DNA of 64,000 bases from Geothrix sp. (GCA_030681515.1 JAUXSE010000047.1:1-64000), one strand, 5' to 3'; numbered from the stretch's first letter, positions 52,945 to 61,563 are shown. Numbers and translations are program-made. The notes: generated by a model not told the origin, from the sequence alone.

Positions 52945-54003
52945 CTAGGCCGGTGGCTCGCCCTTCAGCAGGGCCAGCTTGGCGTCGAAGCGGGCCTGCA
53001 TCTCCGGCATGGCCCATTTCCGGGCCTTCTCCAGGGCCTTGATGGCTTCATTCCTGTGTCCCTGGGCCAGGCTGATGCGAGCCTGGATCAGGTGGAAATC
53101 GGGCTCCTGCGGAAACAGCTTGATGGCCATCTTGATGCGCTTCTCCGCCTCCGCCCACTGGTTTTCCTGGAGCGCCTCCTCAGCGAGAAAGGCGTTGAAG
53201 AAAGGATCCCGCTTCCGGATCTCCAGGCCCCGTTCGCGGTAGGTCCTGGCCTCGGTTTCACGCCCCTGGGCCCGGAGGAGGTTTTCGAGGTTCCCGCAGG
53301 GGGCGCCATCCTTCGGATCCGCCTCGATGGCCTTGAGGAAGGACTTTTCCGCCTCTGCGTCCAGCCCCTGGTTCCGCTGGACCACGCCCAGGATGTTCCA
53401 CCCCACACCCAGGCTGGGATCCATGCGGATGGACTGATGGGCGGACACGAGGGCCTCGCCGGCACGGGATTCCGCCAGCAGTTCCACCGCGCGGTTGCTG
53501 TGGAACAGGGCCAACACCCGCTTCGGCTCCAGCGGCGCGATGAGCTGGACATCCCGGCGGATCTCGGGCAGGAAATCGGCCACCAGTTCCTGCCCGATGG
53601 TGGCGGACGGCACCACCGCCACAAGGTGCCGCTCGTAGCGCACGGTGGTGCCCACGCGGCGCCACCGGCTGATCCGGAGGGATTCGCCATACCGGGCCTC
53701 AAGGCCGATGGATTTGCAGGCGGCCACGTAGAGCGCCGTCAGCGTCAGACAGTTGGCCTTGCGGTCCCGCCAGCCCTCCATGGGGGTCCGGGTGTACGCA
53801 TTGTCATAGGTGATGCCCAGCCCGCCCGCTTCCGGGGCCGCGAAGAAAGCCTTCAGCAGGGCGCCGACTTTCGCGGCAACGCTCTGGTGATTCAGGGTGT
53901 GCTGGCGGCTGAAGGCCTTCAGTTCGGGGGGAGCCTCGAAGGGATCCTCCCCCGCCGCCAGAAGGGCCGCGCCGAACAGGAGGGGAAGGATTCGCAGACG
54001 CAC
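52945..54003 (-). CDS. Exported protein with transglutaminase-like and TPR domains
   Basis: 352 residues. Signal peptide RLRILPLLFGAALLAAG. Residues about 55-160 look like a transglutaminase-type cysteine domain: GWRDRKANCLTLTALYVAAC with the candidate Cys, and YERHLVAVV with a possible His. Residues about 165-330 hold TPR units (ILGVVQRNQGLDAEAEKSFL; EEALQENQWAEAEKRIKMAI). Function unknown; such proteins often process or bind cell-wall or peptide partners. GTG 54003 is preferred over ATG 54024 because it has GGGAG upstream and starts at a basic residue before the hydrophobic core. Confidence 0.78.
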   Translation of the reverse strand: MRLRILPLLFGAALLAAGEDPFEAPPELKAFSRQHTLNHQSVAAKVGALLKAFFAAPEAGGLGITYDNAYTRTPMEGWRDRKANCLTLTALYVAACKSIGLEARYGESLRISRWRRVGTTVRYERHLVAVVPSATIGQELVADFLPEIRRDVQLIAPLEPKRVLALFHSNRAVELLAESRAGEALVSAHQSIRMDPSLGVGWNILGVVQRNQGLDAEAEKSFLKAIEADPKDGAPCGNLENLLRAQGRETEARTYRERGLEIRKRDPFFNAFLAEEALQENQWAEAEKRIKMAIKLFPQEPDFHLIQARISLAQGHRNEAIKALEKARKWAMPEMQARFDAKLALLKGEPPA

Positions 54004-54082
54004 GGGAGGCTCCCGACACAACATAGGTCTACGGACAGGGAATTCAAACGATTATGCGATGCTTGTGGAATCCGGGGAAACC

Positions 54083-55003
54083 ATGTCCAAACCGATGGCG
54101 GTGGTCTGTGCCTATTCCAGCGTGGGAACCGCGGCCCTGGAGGGGCTGCTGGAGGCGGGCGTGGCGGTGCGCGCCCTCTACACCTACGGCCAGGGCGCCG
54201 ATGAGCGGTGGTTCACGCCCCCGGAGGCGGTGGCCCGGGCCCACGGCATTCCCGTGCACATGGCCCAGGCGTTCAATGACGATGCCGTGTACGACGCCAT
54301 CCGCGCCCACCGGCCGGATTTCCTCTTCAGCTTCTACTTCCGGGAGATGATCCAGGCCCGGATCCTGGAGATTCCCCGGCTGGGCGCCTACAACCTGCAC
54401 GGCAGCCTGCTGCCGAAGTATCGCGGCCGGGCCCCCATCAACTGGGTGCTGGTGAAGGGCGAGGCGGAAACCGGCATCACTCTCCACGCCATGACCCCCA
54501 AACCCGATGACGGCCACATCGTGGCCCAGGCCCGCCTGCCCATCGCCTGGGATGAGACCGCCCTGAGCCTCACGGACAAGGCCGCGGCCGCGGGGCGGGA
54601 GCTGGTGCGCGACGCCATTCCCGGCCTGGTGGACGGCACCGTCCAGCGGGTGGACCAGAAGACCCTCGGGCCCTCCACCTACTTCGGTGGCCGCAAGCCC
54701 GCGGATTCCCGGCTGGGCTTCGCCATGGGCGCCCAGGAAGCCTTCAACCAGATCCGCGCCGTGGCGGATCCCTGGCCCAACGCGTTCCTGGAAACCCCGT
54801 CGGGGACCGTGAAGATCGCCTGGGCCCTGCCGAGTGCCGAGCCCTGCCCTCCCGGGTGTTTCCGCATGACCCGGGAGGGGCTCCTGCTGGGATTCTCGGA
54901 CGGCGCCCTGCGTCTGCACACCTTGAAAGCCCAGGGCCTGAGGATTGAACGCCCCAGCGAACAGGCGGAGCTCCTGCGCGGACTGGGGCTGATGGAGGCC
55001 TGA
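54083..55003 (+). CDS. ArnA/Fmt-type formyltransferase
   Basis: 306 residues. Formyl-THF enzyme signature: LGAYNLHGSLLPKYRGRAPI with Asn and His in place, then MTPKPDDGHIVAQ with the catalytic Asp. ArnA's formyltransferase half reads very similarly (SLLPKYRGRAPxNW). C-terminal residues about 205-306 form an Fmt_C-like domain. An acceptor amino-sugar is likely, for instance in lipid A or glycan modification, but that is inference. It is not Fmt of tRNA by motif. ATG 54083 has GGGGAAA upstream; an upstream ATG at 54059 in the same frame is weaker. Confidence 0.85.
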   Translation: MSKPMAVVCAYSSVGTAALEGLLEAGVAVRALYTYGQGADERWFTPPEAVARAHGIPVHMAQAFNDDAVYDAIRAHRPDFLFSFYFREMIQARILEIPRLGAYNLHGSLLPKYRGRAPINWVLVKGEAETGITLHAMTPKPDDGHIVAQARLPIAWDETALSLTDKAAAAGRELVRDAIPGLVDGTVQRVDQKTLGPSTYFGGRKPADSRLGFAMGAQEAFNQIRAVADPWPNAFLETPSGTVKIAWALPSAEPCPPGCFRMTREGLLLGFSDGALRLHTLKAQGLRIERPSEQAELLRGLGLMEA

Positions 55004-55135
55004 GGCCCGCCACCGCAAGGACGGGTGGGCGGTCTCGCAGGGGGACGCTAAGCTGGACTCCGGCGTGGTCATGACCTCCCTGCGGCGGGTCGGGTTCCCG
55101 CTATCCTGATCCACACCCCGATTCCTGGAGCCACC

Positions 55136-56191
55136 TTGCGAAGCGTCATCACTGGAACCGGCATCGGCGTGCCCCCGCATGTCATCACGAATGAGGCCCT
55201 GTCCAGGCTCATGGACACCTCGGACGAGTGGATCCGCGTGCGCAGCGGCATCCAGGAGCGCCGCTATGCGGAGCTGGGCCAGGGCTCCACGGACCTGGGC
55301 GTGATCGCCAGCCGGAATGCCATCGCCGATGCGGGGCTGGCGCCCGGAGACATGGACGCGGTCATCTTCGCCACCATGACCCCGGATCATGTGCTGCCGG
55401 GAAACGGCCCCCTGCTCCAGACGGCCCTGGGCCTGGGGGACATCCCCACCTTCGACATCCGCCAGCAGTGCAGCGGTTTCCTCTATGGCCTGGAACTGGC
55501 GGATCTGTTCATCCAGAGTGGCCGCTACCGGCGCGTCCTGCTGGTGGGCGCCGAGGTCCACACCGCCTTCATGCCCTGGCACCTGGGCTGGGACACCCTC
55601 ATCGGCCAGTCCACGCGGGAGATCACCGAAGCCGAACGCGCCGAGAACACCCTGAGCCGGGACCGGACGGTGCTCTTCGGCGATGGCGCGGGCGCCGTGG
55701 TGATCGAGGCCCGGGAGGGCGAGGCCGGCCTGGGGACCATCCGCCTCCACACGGATGGCGCCGGCGCGGGGGTGCTGACCATGACGGGCGCTAGCTTCAA
55801 GCGGCGGCCCTTCGTGACGGTGGAACAGATCCAGGCGGGCGAGACCGTCCCCGTCATGTCCGGCAAGGAGGTCTTCAAGTCCGCGGTGACGCTGATGCCG
55901 CAGTCCGTCCGCGAAGTCTGCGCAGCCTCGGGACTGGCCGTGGAGGACCTGGACCTGGTGCTGGTCCACCAGGCCAACCTGAGGATCATCGAGGGCGTGC
56001 AGAAGGCCCTGGGCCTGCCGCCGGAGAAGGTGCCTCACAACATCGAGCGCTACGGCAACACCACCGCCGCCACCCTGCCCATCCTCTTCCATGAGTGCCG
56101 CCAGCAGGGCCTCGTCCGCCCCGGCATGAACCTCGTGTTCACGGCGCTGGGATCCGGCCTCCACTGGGGGGCGGCGCTGTACCGGACCTGA
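55136..56191 (+). CDS. 3-oxoacyl-[acyl-carrier-protein] synthase III (FabH-like)
   Basis: 351 residues, thiolase fold. Catalytic C112 in FDIRQQCSGFLYGLEL, His in LDLVLVHQANLRIIEG and Asn in YGNTTAATLPILF. It is longer than E. coli FabH because of an insertion after HTAFMPWHLGWDT (about 150-180). It may start fatty-acid chains or make a special ketone/lipid. TTG start at 55136, with CTGGAG upstream. The ATG of DUF819 follows after 41 bp. Confidence 0.88.
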   Translation: MRSVITGTGIGVPPHVITNEALSRLMDTSDEWIRVRSGIQERRYAELGQGSTDLGVIASRNAIADAGLAPGDMDAVIFATMTPDHVLPGNGPLLQTALGLGDIPTFDIRQQCSGFLYGLELADLFIQSGRYRRVLLVGAEVHTAFMPWHLGWDTLIGQSTREITEAERAENTLSRDRTVLFGDGAGAVVIEAREGEAGLGTIRLHTDGAGAGVLTMTGASFKRRPFVTVEQIQAGETVPVMSGKEVFKSAVTLMPQSVREVCAASGLAVEDLDLVLVHQANLRIIEGVQKALGLPPEKVPHNIERYGNTTAATLPILFHECRQQGLVRPGMNLVFTALGSGLHWGAALYRT

Positions 56192-56232
56192 CCCGAAGCC
56201 GCCATCGGACCGAACCCTGCCGAGGAGCCGCC

Positions 56233-57435
56233 ATGACGCTCATCCAGCCCGAGGACACCTGGTCGCTCTGGGCCTTCCTGTTCGCGTGGGCAGCCGTCAG
56301 CATCCACCTCGAGCAGCGCTACAAGTGGGCCTCGGCTGTCTCAGGCTGCATCCTGGCGCTTGGTGGCGGATTGCTGTTCGCCAACCTGGGGGTCGTGCCC
56401 ACGGCGAGTCCCGTCTATGACAGCGTCTGGACCTACGTGGTCCCCATGGCGGTGCCCCTTCTGCTCTTCACGGCTGATATCCGCAAGATCTGGCGGGAGA
56501 GCGGCCGAATGCTCGGGGCCTTCCACATCTCGGCCTTCGGGACGGTCCTGGGAACCATTCTCGCCACCGCGCTGCTGGGCCGGAGGATCCCCGAAATCGG
56601 CGGGATCTCGGCCATGTTCTCTGGAAGCTACATCGGCGGGAGCGTCAACTACGTGGCCATGTCCGAGGCGTTCCGGGTCTCCCCCGGCCTCATCAATGCC
56701 GGTCTCGTGGCCGACAACCTGCTGATGGCCCTTTTCTTCGGTTTGCTCACGGCACTGCCGGGGGTGGCGTTCATCCGGCGCCGGTTCCGGACGCCATTGC
56801 TCGACCAGCAGGAAACCCTGAAGGGATCATCCGCGGAAAATCCCGCCGCCAGCTACTGGGGCCGGAGCGAGGTCTCGCTCAAGGATCTTTCCGCCGCGCT
56901 GGCCTGCTCCATCCTCATTGTCACCGTTTCGATCAAACTCGCAGGCGCCATTGGGGCCAGTGGTCTTCCACCCTTCCTGAAGGGCCTCATCGGCCAGAAA
57001 TACCTCCTGATCACCGCCCTGACCGTTGGCCTCGCCTCGGCCTTCCCCCGCTTCTTTTCGAACATCCGGGGCGCCCGGGAGATCGGAACGCTCCTCATCT
57101 ACTTGTTCTTCGTGGTGATCGGCGTGCCCGCCTCGATATCGAGCGTCGTGCGCGAGAGCCCGATCCTCCTGGCCTATGCGGCCATCATCCTGGCGGTCAA
57201 TCTGCTCGTCACGCTGGTACTCGGCAAGCTGACCGGCCATGACCTGGAAGTGCTGCTCGTGGCCTCCAACGCCAACGTCGGCGGCCCCACGACCGCCGCG
57301 GCCATGGCCATCGGCAAGGGCTGGAATGAACTGGTCCTGCCGGCGATCCTCACCGGTGTCTGGGGCTACGTCATCGCCAACTACATCGGCTACTACATCG
57401 GCGTGAACGTGCGGGCCCTTTTCGGTGGGTCCTGA
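56233..57435 (+). CDS. DUF819-family membrane protein
   Basis: 400 residues with about ten membrane segments. Family blocks: VPMAVPLLLFTADIRKIWRE, FSGSYIGGSVNYVAMSEAF and LLVASNANVGGPTTAAAMAI, which make a symmetrical pair of broken helices typical of carboxylate or dicarboxylate-type transporters. No substrate is known. ATG 56233 with GAGGAG upstream. A short gap of 121 bp to the next gene holds a promoter. Confidence 0.9.
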   Translation: MTLIQPEDTWSLWAFLFAWAAVSIHLEQRYKWASAVSGCILALGGGLLFANLGVVPTASPVYDSVWTYVVPMAVPLLLFTADIRKIWRESGRMLGAFHISAFGTVLGTILATALLGRRIPEIGGISAMFSGSYIGGSVNYVAMSEAFRVSPGLINAGLVADNLLMALFFGLLTALPGVAFIRRRFRTPLLDQQETLKGSSAENPAASYWGRSEVSLKDLSAALACSILIVTVSIKLAGAIGASGLPPFLKGLIGQKYLLITALTVGLASAFPRFFSNIRGAREIGTLLIYLFFVVIGVPASISSVVRESPILLAYAAIILAVNLLVTLVLGKLTGHDLEVLLVASNANVGGPTTAAAMAIGKGWNELVLPAILTGVWGYVIANYIGYYIGVNVRALFGGS

Positions 57436-57503
57436 TGGACTGAAACCGCCGTCCCCCGGGCCAGTCAGGGTCGCCACGGCATGCGCGGGGAGCCTTGGAC
57501 CGG

Positions 57504-57533
57504 TTGCGGGAAGGAGCAGGACATGTCTAGAAT
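57504..57533 (+). promoter_or_regulatory. Putative promoter of the small exported protein
   Basis: TTGCGG (57504-57509), an 18-base spacer, TAGAAT (57528-57533). The -10 is close to consensus. The ATG lies 23 bases after it with GGGAG in between, so the transcript would have a short leader. Prediction only. Confidence 0.45.
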
Positions 57534-57556
57534 GCGGGCACACTTTGGGAGTAATT

Positions 57557-57913
57557 ATGCGATCCCGCCATCTGGCCCTTGGACTTGCCTTGTCGCTGGT
57601 CCCCGCCCTTGTCCTTTCGGCCGGAACCACCAAATCCCGGAAACAGGCCTCAGGTGCCGTGAAAACCGCGGGGGATGCCAAGGCCATCGCCGAGCGGGAG
57701 ACTGGCGGCAAGGCCATCACGGCCCGGCGCATCCCCCTCAACGGTGCCTCCGGCGGGTGGGAGGTGGAGCTGCGGATGCCCCACGACGAAAAGGGCTGGC
57801 GCTGCGTCATTGACGCGGATACCCGCACGGTCCACACCAAGACCCGTATTGACCAGCCCGGCGCCAAGGGCAGGGCGGAGGGGCCGGTGCGCATGATCAA
57901 GGGGACGCGCTGA
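57557..57913 (+). CDS. Small exported protein, PepSY-like
   Basis: 118 residues. Signal peptide RSRHLALGLALSLVPALVLS. The mature part reads AKAIAERETGGKAITARRIP, then GWEVELRMPHDEKGWRCVID and DTRTVHTKTRIDQ, a PepSY-like pattern of helix and strands with a final basic tail. PepSY domains are often inhibitors or membrane-linked modules. Assignment is moderate. ATG 57557 with GGGAG upstream. Confidence 0.7.
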   Translation: MRSRHLALGLALSLVPALVLSAGTTKSRKQASGAVKTAGDAKAIAERETGGKAITARRIPLNGASGGWEVELRMPHDEKGWRCVIDADTRTVHTKTRIDQPGAKGRAEGPVRMIKGTR

Positions 57914-57975
57914 AGGCGGCTGCCCGATCCACCGTGACCGTTCGCCGGTTTTTCCCGCCGGACACCCTGCCCGGC

Positions 57976-58003
57976 TTGACAGCCCGGCCTAGAATCGTAC
58001 CTG
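57976..58003 (+). promoter_or_regulatory. Possible promoter of the SPFH gene
   Basis: TTGACA (57976-57981) matches the -35 consensus exactly. A TACCTG lies after a 16-base spacer (57998-58003) and is a poor -10; a better hexamer, TAGAAT, is only 8 bases away and so too close. Weak overall. Confidence 0.3.
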
Positions 58004-58030
58004 TGGCCGGTGCCACTAGGAGAACGACAC

Positions 58031-59077
58031 ATGGGTCTGATGGACTGGGGCAAAGCCCAATTCCTCGACATCCTCGAATGGCTGGATGATTCCAATGACA
58101 CGCTGGCCTGGCGCTTCCCCATGCGGGGCCAGGAGATCCAGACCGGTGGCCAGCTGGTGGTGCGCGAAAGCCAGGAGGCGGTCTTCATCAACGAAGGCCA
58201 GCTGGCGGACGTGTTCAAGCCCGGCACCCACCGGCTGACCACCCAGAACCTGCCGATCCTCGCCACCCTGAAGGGCTGGAAATTCGGGTTCGAAAGCCCC
58301 TTCAAGAGCGATGTCTACTTCATCTCCACCAGGCTCTACAACGACCTGAAGTGGGGCACTTCCAACCCGATCATGATGCGCGATGCCGATTTCGGCATGT
58401 TGCGCATCCGGGCCTTCGGCATCTACTCCATCAAGGTGGTGGACAGCGGCACCTTCCTCAAGCAGCTCGTCGGCACCAACGGCGTCTACACCGTGCCCGA
58501 CATCTCCGAGCAGCTGCGCAAGACCATCATGAGCCGCTTCACGGACGCCCTGGGCGAGGCCAAGATCCCCGCCCTGGACCTGGCCGCGAAGTACGACGAG
58601 ATCTCGGACTTCGTGAAGCAGAAGCTCCAGGACGAGTTCAAGACCATGGGCCTGGAGCTCTCCAAGTTCTTCGTGGAGAACATCAGCCTCCCCGAGGAAG
58701 TGGAAGCCATGATGGACAAGCGCACCGGCGTGGGCATGATGGCCCCCGTCATGGGCGCCTACACGCAGATGCAGGTGGCGGATGCCATCCCCCTCGCGGC
58801 AGCGAACCCCGGCGGCGTCGCCGGCATGGGCATGGGCGTGGGCCTGGGCTTCGGCATGGGCAACATGATGGGCCAGCAGATGGCCGGCGCCTCCCAGCAG
58901 ATGGGCCAGCAGTCCTTCCCCGCCGGCGCTGCCGCCGCCCCGGCCGCGGCCCCCGCGAAGTCGCTCAAGGAGGACTTGACCGATCTCAAGGAGCTCTTCG
59001 ACGGCCAGCTCATCACCCAGGCCGAGTACGACACGCAGCGCGCCGCCATCATGAAGAAGAACGGGATGGGGAATTAG
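58031..59077 (+). CDS. SPFH domain protein with C-terminal SHOCT motif
   Basis: 348 residues. N-terminal part reads QLVVRESQEAVFINEGQLAD and GTHRLTTQNLPILATLKGWK, as in the SPFH/YdjI 'virion core' family, with a helical region at about 190-230. A Gly/Met/Ala-rich linker (about 255-300; GMGMGVGLGFGMGNMMGQQM) precedes a SHOCT motif (LKELFDGQLITQAEYDTQRA). Possible role in membrane microdomain scaffolding or envelope stress; not shown. ATG 58031 with AGGAG eight bases upstream. Confidence 0.88.
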   Translation: MGLMDWGKAQFLDILEWLDDSNDTLAWRFPMRGQEIQTGGQLVVRESQEAVFINEGQLADVFKPGTHRLTTQNLPILATLKGWKFGFESPFKSDVYFISTRLYNDLKWGTSNPIMMRDADFGMLRIRAFGIYSIKVVDSGTFLKQLVGTNGVYTVPDISEQLRKTIMSRFTDALGEAKIPALDLAAKYDEISDFVKQKLQDEFKTMGLELSKFFVENISLPEEVEAMMDKRTGVGMMAPVMGAYTQMQVADAIPLAAANPGGVAGMGMGVGLGFGMGNMMGQQMAGASQQMGQQSFPAGAAAAPAAAPAKSLKEDLTDLKELFDGQLITQAEYDTQRAAIMKKNGMGN

Positions 59078-59079
59078 GC

Positions 59080-59168
59080 TTCAGGCTCTAGGCTCCGGGC
59101 TTCAAGAAAGGGCGGCGCAGCCGCCCTTTTTGCGTTTACTGAGGCCTGGAGCCTGAAGCCCGGAGCCT
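59080..59168. terminator. Heptamer-array palindrome with an internal terminator hairpin
   Basis: Left arm 59080-59106: four 7-bp units (GGCTTCA, GGCTCTA, GGCTCCG, GGCTTCA). Right arm 59142-59169: TGGAGCC, TGAAGCC, CGGAGCC, TAG. Between them AAGGGCGGC-GCA-GCCGCCCTTTTT is a standard intrinsic terminator for the plus-strand SPFH gene. The element fills the convergent gap to the CDF gene. Confidence 0.85.
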
Positions 59169-60117
59169 AGTCGTGATGATGCTCATGCCCCTCCACCTCG
59201 TGCTGGTGGAGGAACCGGTGGTGGTGGCGCTCGGCCATGGCCGGGGTCTCGAAGTGCACGGTGAGGTGGCGGACACCGTGCCGTTCCCGCAGCAGCCGCT
59301 CGACGGGCTCCAAAAAGGCCTCGGTGTCCTCCAGCCGGTCGGCCGCCACGATGATGTGGGCGGTGGCAATGGTCAGGTGGCTGCACATCTTCCAGCTGCG
59401 GAAATCTTCCACGCCCAGGACCCCCGGAAGGCCCATCAGTTCGGCCTTCACGGCCTCGTGTTCGAAGGCGGCGCGGTGCATGAGGATGCCCACCGCGTCG
59501 CGGAGCAGCAGCACCGCCCCCCGCAGGATCACCACCAGGATCACCAGGGCGATGGCCGGATCCACCCAGCGCCAGCCCGTGAGGCGGATGAGGATCATGC
59601 TCACCACCAGCGCGACGCTGGTGAGGCTGTCGGCGAAGGCGTGGAGGTAGGCGACCCGGAGATTCGCGTCGCGCTCCAGCAGGCTGCGGTCCCGCGGCAC
59701 CAGCACCAGCGTGGCGAGGACATTCAGGACGAGCCCGATGCCGGCGAACACCAGCACCCATCCCGTCTGGATGGGCACGGGATGGCGGAGCCGGTCCAGG
59801 GCCTCCCAGCCCACGGCTCCGGCGAGGAACATCAGGAACCCGACGCCCACCAGGCTGTTGAACACCTCCAGACGGTGCCATCCGAAGGTCCAGCGGTCAT
59901 CGGGATCCCGCCGGTTGGCCAGCCATAGGCTCAGGATCCCCAGGCTGTTCACCATCACATCGTTCAGGTTCTCCAGGCTGTCGCTGACGAGGCCGATGGA
60001 TCCCGTCCAGAGGCCACCGAGCCCCTGGAGGACGAAGCTGGCGAAGAAGATCGCGGCACTCCAGGCCAGGCGGCCCGTGGTGCTGGGCCCGTGATGGTGG
60101 TGCCCACCCGCCATCAT
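59167..60117 (-). CDS. Cation diffusion facilitator (CDF) metal exporter
   Basis: 316 residues. Six membrane segments at about 15-205. The N-terminus is His-rich (MMAGGHHHHGPS) and the C-terminus ends HQHEVEGHEHHHD, both metal-binding. Membrane motifs SIGLVSDSLENLNDVMVNSL (D and N instead of the usual HxxxD at this site) and YLHAFADSLTSVALVVSMIL (H and D). The C-terminal domain from about 215 is the CDF cytoplasmic fold. Zn2+, Co2+ or Fe2+ could be the substrate. The start overlaps the hydratase stop (ATGA). Confidence 0.9.
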   Translation of the reverse strand: MMAGGHHHHGPSTTGRLAWSAAIFFASFVLQGLGGLWTGSIGLVSDSLENLNDVMVNSLGILSLWLANRRDPDDRWTFGWHRLEVFNSLVGVGFLMFLAGAVGWEALDRLRHPVPIQTGWVLVFAGIGLVLNVLATLVLVPRDRSLLERDANLRVAYLHAFADSLTSVALVVSMILIRLTGWRWVDPAIALVILVVILRGAVLLLRDAVGILMHRAAFEHEAVKAELMGLPGVLGVEDFRSWKMCSHLTIATAHIIVAADRLEDTEAFLEPVERLLRERHGVRHLTVHFETPAMAERHHHRFLHQHEVEGHEHHHD

Positions 60118-60899
60118 TCGCCCCGGTACTGTGGCCGGCGCTTCTCCCGGAAGGCCGCCAGACCCTCCAGGCGGTCCTTCGTGGGGATCACCTGGGCGTA
60201 GCAGGCCTGCTCGAAGGCCAGTCCGGAATCCCGGTCCAGATCCAGGCCCCGGTTCACCGCCAGCTTGGCCATGCGCAGCGCCACGGGCCCGTTCGGAAGG
60301 ATCTCCCGGGCCAGTCCGAGGGCCGCCTCCAGGGCCCCGCCAGCGGGCGCCACGTGATCCACGAGGCCCAGGTGTTCCGCCTCCGCCGCGCCGATGCGCC
60401 GGGCGGTGAAGATCAGTTCCTTGGCCCGGGCGCTTCCGATGAGCCTCGGCAGGCGCTGGGTGCCGCCGGCGCCGGGAATGATGGCGAGCGAGGTCTCCAC
60501 CAGGCCCAGCTTCGCGCCCGCCCCGGCCACCCGCAGATCCGCGGCCAGGGCCAGTTCCAATCCACCCCCGAAGGCCGCGCCTTCGAGGGCCGCGATCACG
60601 GGCATGGGCAGATCCTCCAGCTCCGTGAAGGCGCACCGGAGGCCGTGGACGAAGGCCCCCGCCTCGGAGGGCGACATCTCCGCCCGTTCCTTCAGGTCAG
60701 CGCCGGCGCAGAAGACCCCGGGAACGTGGCTGTGCAGCACCACGATCCGGGCCGAGGTATCGGAACGAAGGTCCGCCAGGGCCTGCCGGAATTCGGCCAT
60801 GAGCTGGCGGCCCAGGGCATTCCGGGCGGCGGGACGGTCCAGCCCCAGCAGGACGAGGCCGGCGTCGGAACCCTCCAGGCGTTCGAGCCGGATCTCCAT
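60114..60899 (-). CDS. Enoyl-CoA hydratase, AUH (methylglutaconyl-CoA hydratase) type
   Basis: 261 residues, crotonase fold: VFCAGADLKERAEM (oxyanion hole) and EGAAFGGGLELALAADLR. From LGLVETSLAIIPGAGGTQRL to CYAQVIPTKDRLEGLAAFRE it follows human AUH almost block for block. AUH hydrates 3-methylglutaconyl-CoA in leucine degradation and also binds AU-rich RNA. The glutamate in GLVET is present, as in true hydratases. It is coupled to a truncated biotinyl gene upstream (TGATG). This suggests a leucine/isovalerate pathway, also consistent with a carboxyltransferase at 45.1-46.6 kb. Confidence 0.92.
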   Translation of the reverse strand: MEIRLERLEGSDAGLVLLGLDRPAARNALGRQLMAEFRQALADLRSDTSARIVVLHSHVPGVFCAGADLKERAEMSPSEAGAFVHGLRCAFTELEDLPMPVIAALEGAAFGGGLELALAADLRVAGAGAKLGLVETSLAIIPGAGGTQRLPRLIGSARAKELIFTARRIGAAEAEHLGLVDHVAPAGGALEAALGLAREILPNGPVALRMAKLAVNRGLDLDRDSGLAFEQACYAQVIPTKDRLEGLAAFREKRRPQYRGE

Positions 60900-61072
60900 C
60901 AGCTCAGCTCGACGATGGGATCCCCTTCGTTGAGGAACTGGTCGGGGGCCACGAAGACCTTTTTGACCGTTCCCTCCTCGGGGCTGCCCACGGGGATCTG
61001 CATCCTCTTGGTATCCCCTTCGGGGATACGCAAGGCCTCAGCACCAATCGTTTTGAGCACGAGAAGCCTCAC
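60899..61072 (-). CDS. Truncated biotinyl-domain duplicate without biotinylation site
   Basis: 57 residues from a GTG at 61072. The last about 35 residues, from MQIPVGSPEEGTVKKVFVAP onward, match the carrier encoded immediately upstream almost exactly. The first 20 (RLLVLKTIGAEALRIPEGDT) are unrelated, and the biotin-Lys block (ESMKM) is replaced by DTKRM. A perfect stem GTATCCCC-TTC-GGGGATAC marks the junction. The GTG overlaps the stop of the full copy, and its TGA overlaps the ATG of the hydratase (TGATG). It may be no more than a coupling remnant. Confidence 0.6.
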   Translation of the reverse strand: MRLLVLKTIGAEALRIPEGDTKRMQIPVGSPEEGTVKKVFVAPDQFLNEGDPIVELS

Positions 61073-61281
61073 GAAAGTTCAACGATGGGATCCCCTTCGT
61101 TGAGGAACTGGTCGGGGGTCACGAAGACCCGTTTGACCGTTCCCTCCTCGGGGCTGCCCACGGGGATCTGCATCTTCATGGACTCGATGATGACGAGGTC
61201 CTGGTCCTCCCCTACCGCATCGCCTTCGGCGACACAGACCTCCAGCACTTTCCCGGCCATCTCGGCCCGCACCACAGCCAT
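61069..61281 (-). CDS. Small stand-alone biotin carboxyl carrier protein
   Basis: 70 residues, the minimum size for a biotinyl domain. AVVRAEMAGKVLEVCVAEGD and DLVIIESMKMQIPVGSPEEG contain the accepting Lys (K36, in ESMKM); the end is DQFLNEGDPIVELS. Such carriers serve multi-subunit carboxylases (propionyl-, methylcrotonyl- or other). The required biotin carboxylase may be AccC at 36 kb or an unlinked one. It is 46 bp downstream of a related carrier-like gene. ATG 61281. Confidence 0.92.
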   Translation of the reverse strand: MAVVRAEMAGKVLEVCVAEGDAVGEDQDLVIIESMKMQIPVGSPEEGTVKRVFVTPDQFLNEGDPIVELS

Positions 61282-61326
61282 CGGTCACCTCATCAGGACA
61301 ACGGCCCCAGTGTAGCGGCCAGGCTC

Positions 61327-61563
61327 CTAGTCGTCCCGGTCCGAGTCGCCGATCACCACCAGATCGTCATCCTCGTAGGCGAAGTCGCCTTCCTCGATGA
61401 GGACTTCACGGACTTTTCCGCCCTCGGGCGCGTTGATGTAGAAGGAGGTGCGGGAGGAATCCGTGCCCTCAAGGATCATCAGGGGCTCGTCCTCCTCCAC
61501 TTCCTGGCCGGGACGGACGAGGACATCCACCACATAGCCCGGCCATTCCGCCCGCACGATCAT
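61327..61563 (-). CDS. Biotinyl/lipoyl-fold protein lacking the attachment lysine
   Basis: 78 residues with the beta-barrel plan of biotinyl/lipoyl domains: [20 protein letters not shown], then [20 protein letters not shown] and [20 protein letters not shown]. At the position of ESMKM in the next gene it reads EGTDS, so the Lys is absent and cannot carry biotin or lipoate. It is acid-rich (about [14 protein letters not shown] at the end). Possibly a structural partner of the active carrier, or a diverged duplicate. First gene of the operon; the ATG is at 61563. Confidence 0.72.
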   Translation of the reverse strand: MIVRAEWPGYVVDVLVRPGQEVEEDEPLMILEGTDSSRTSFYINAPEGGKVREVLIEEGDFAYEDDDLVVIGDSDRDD

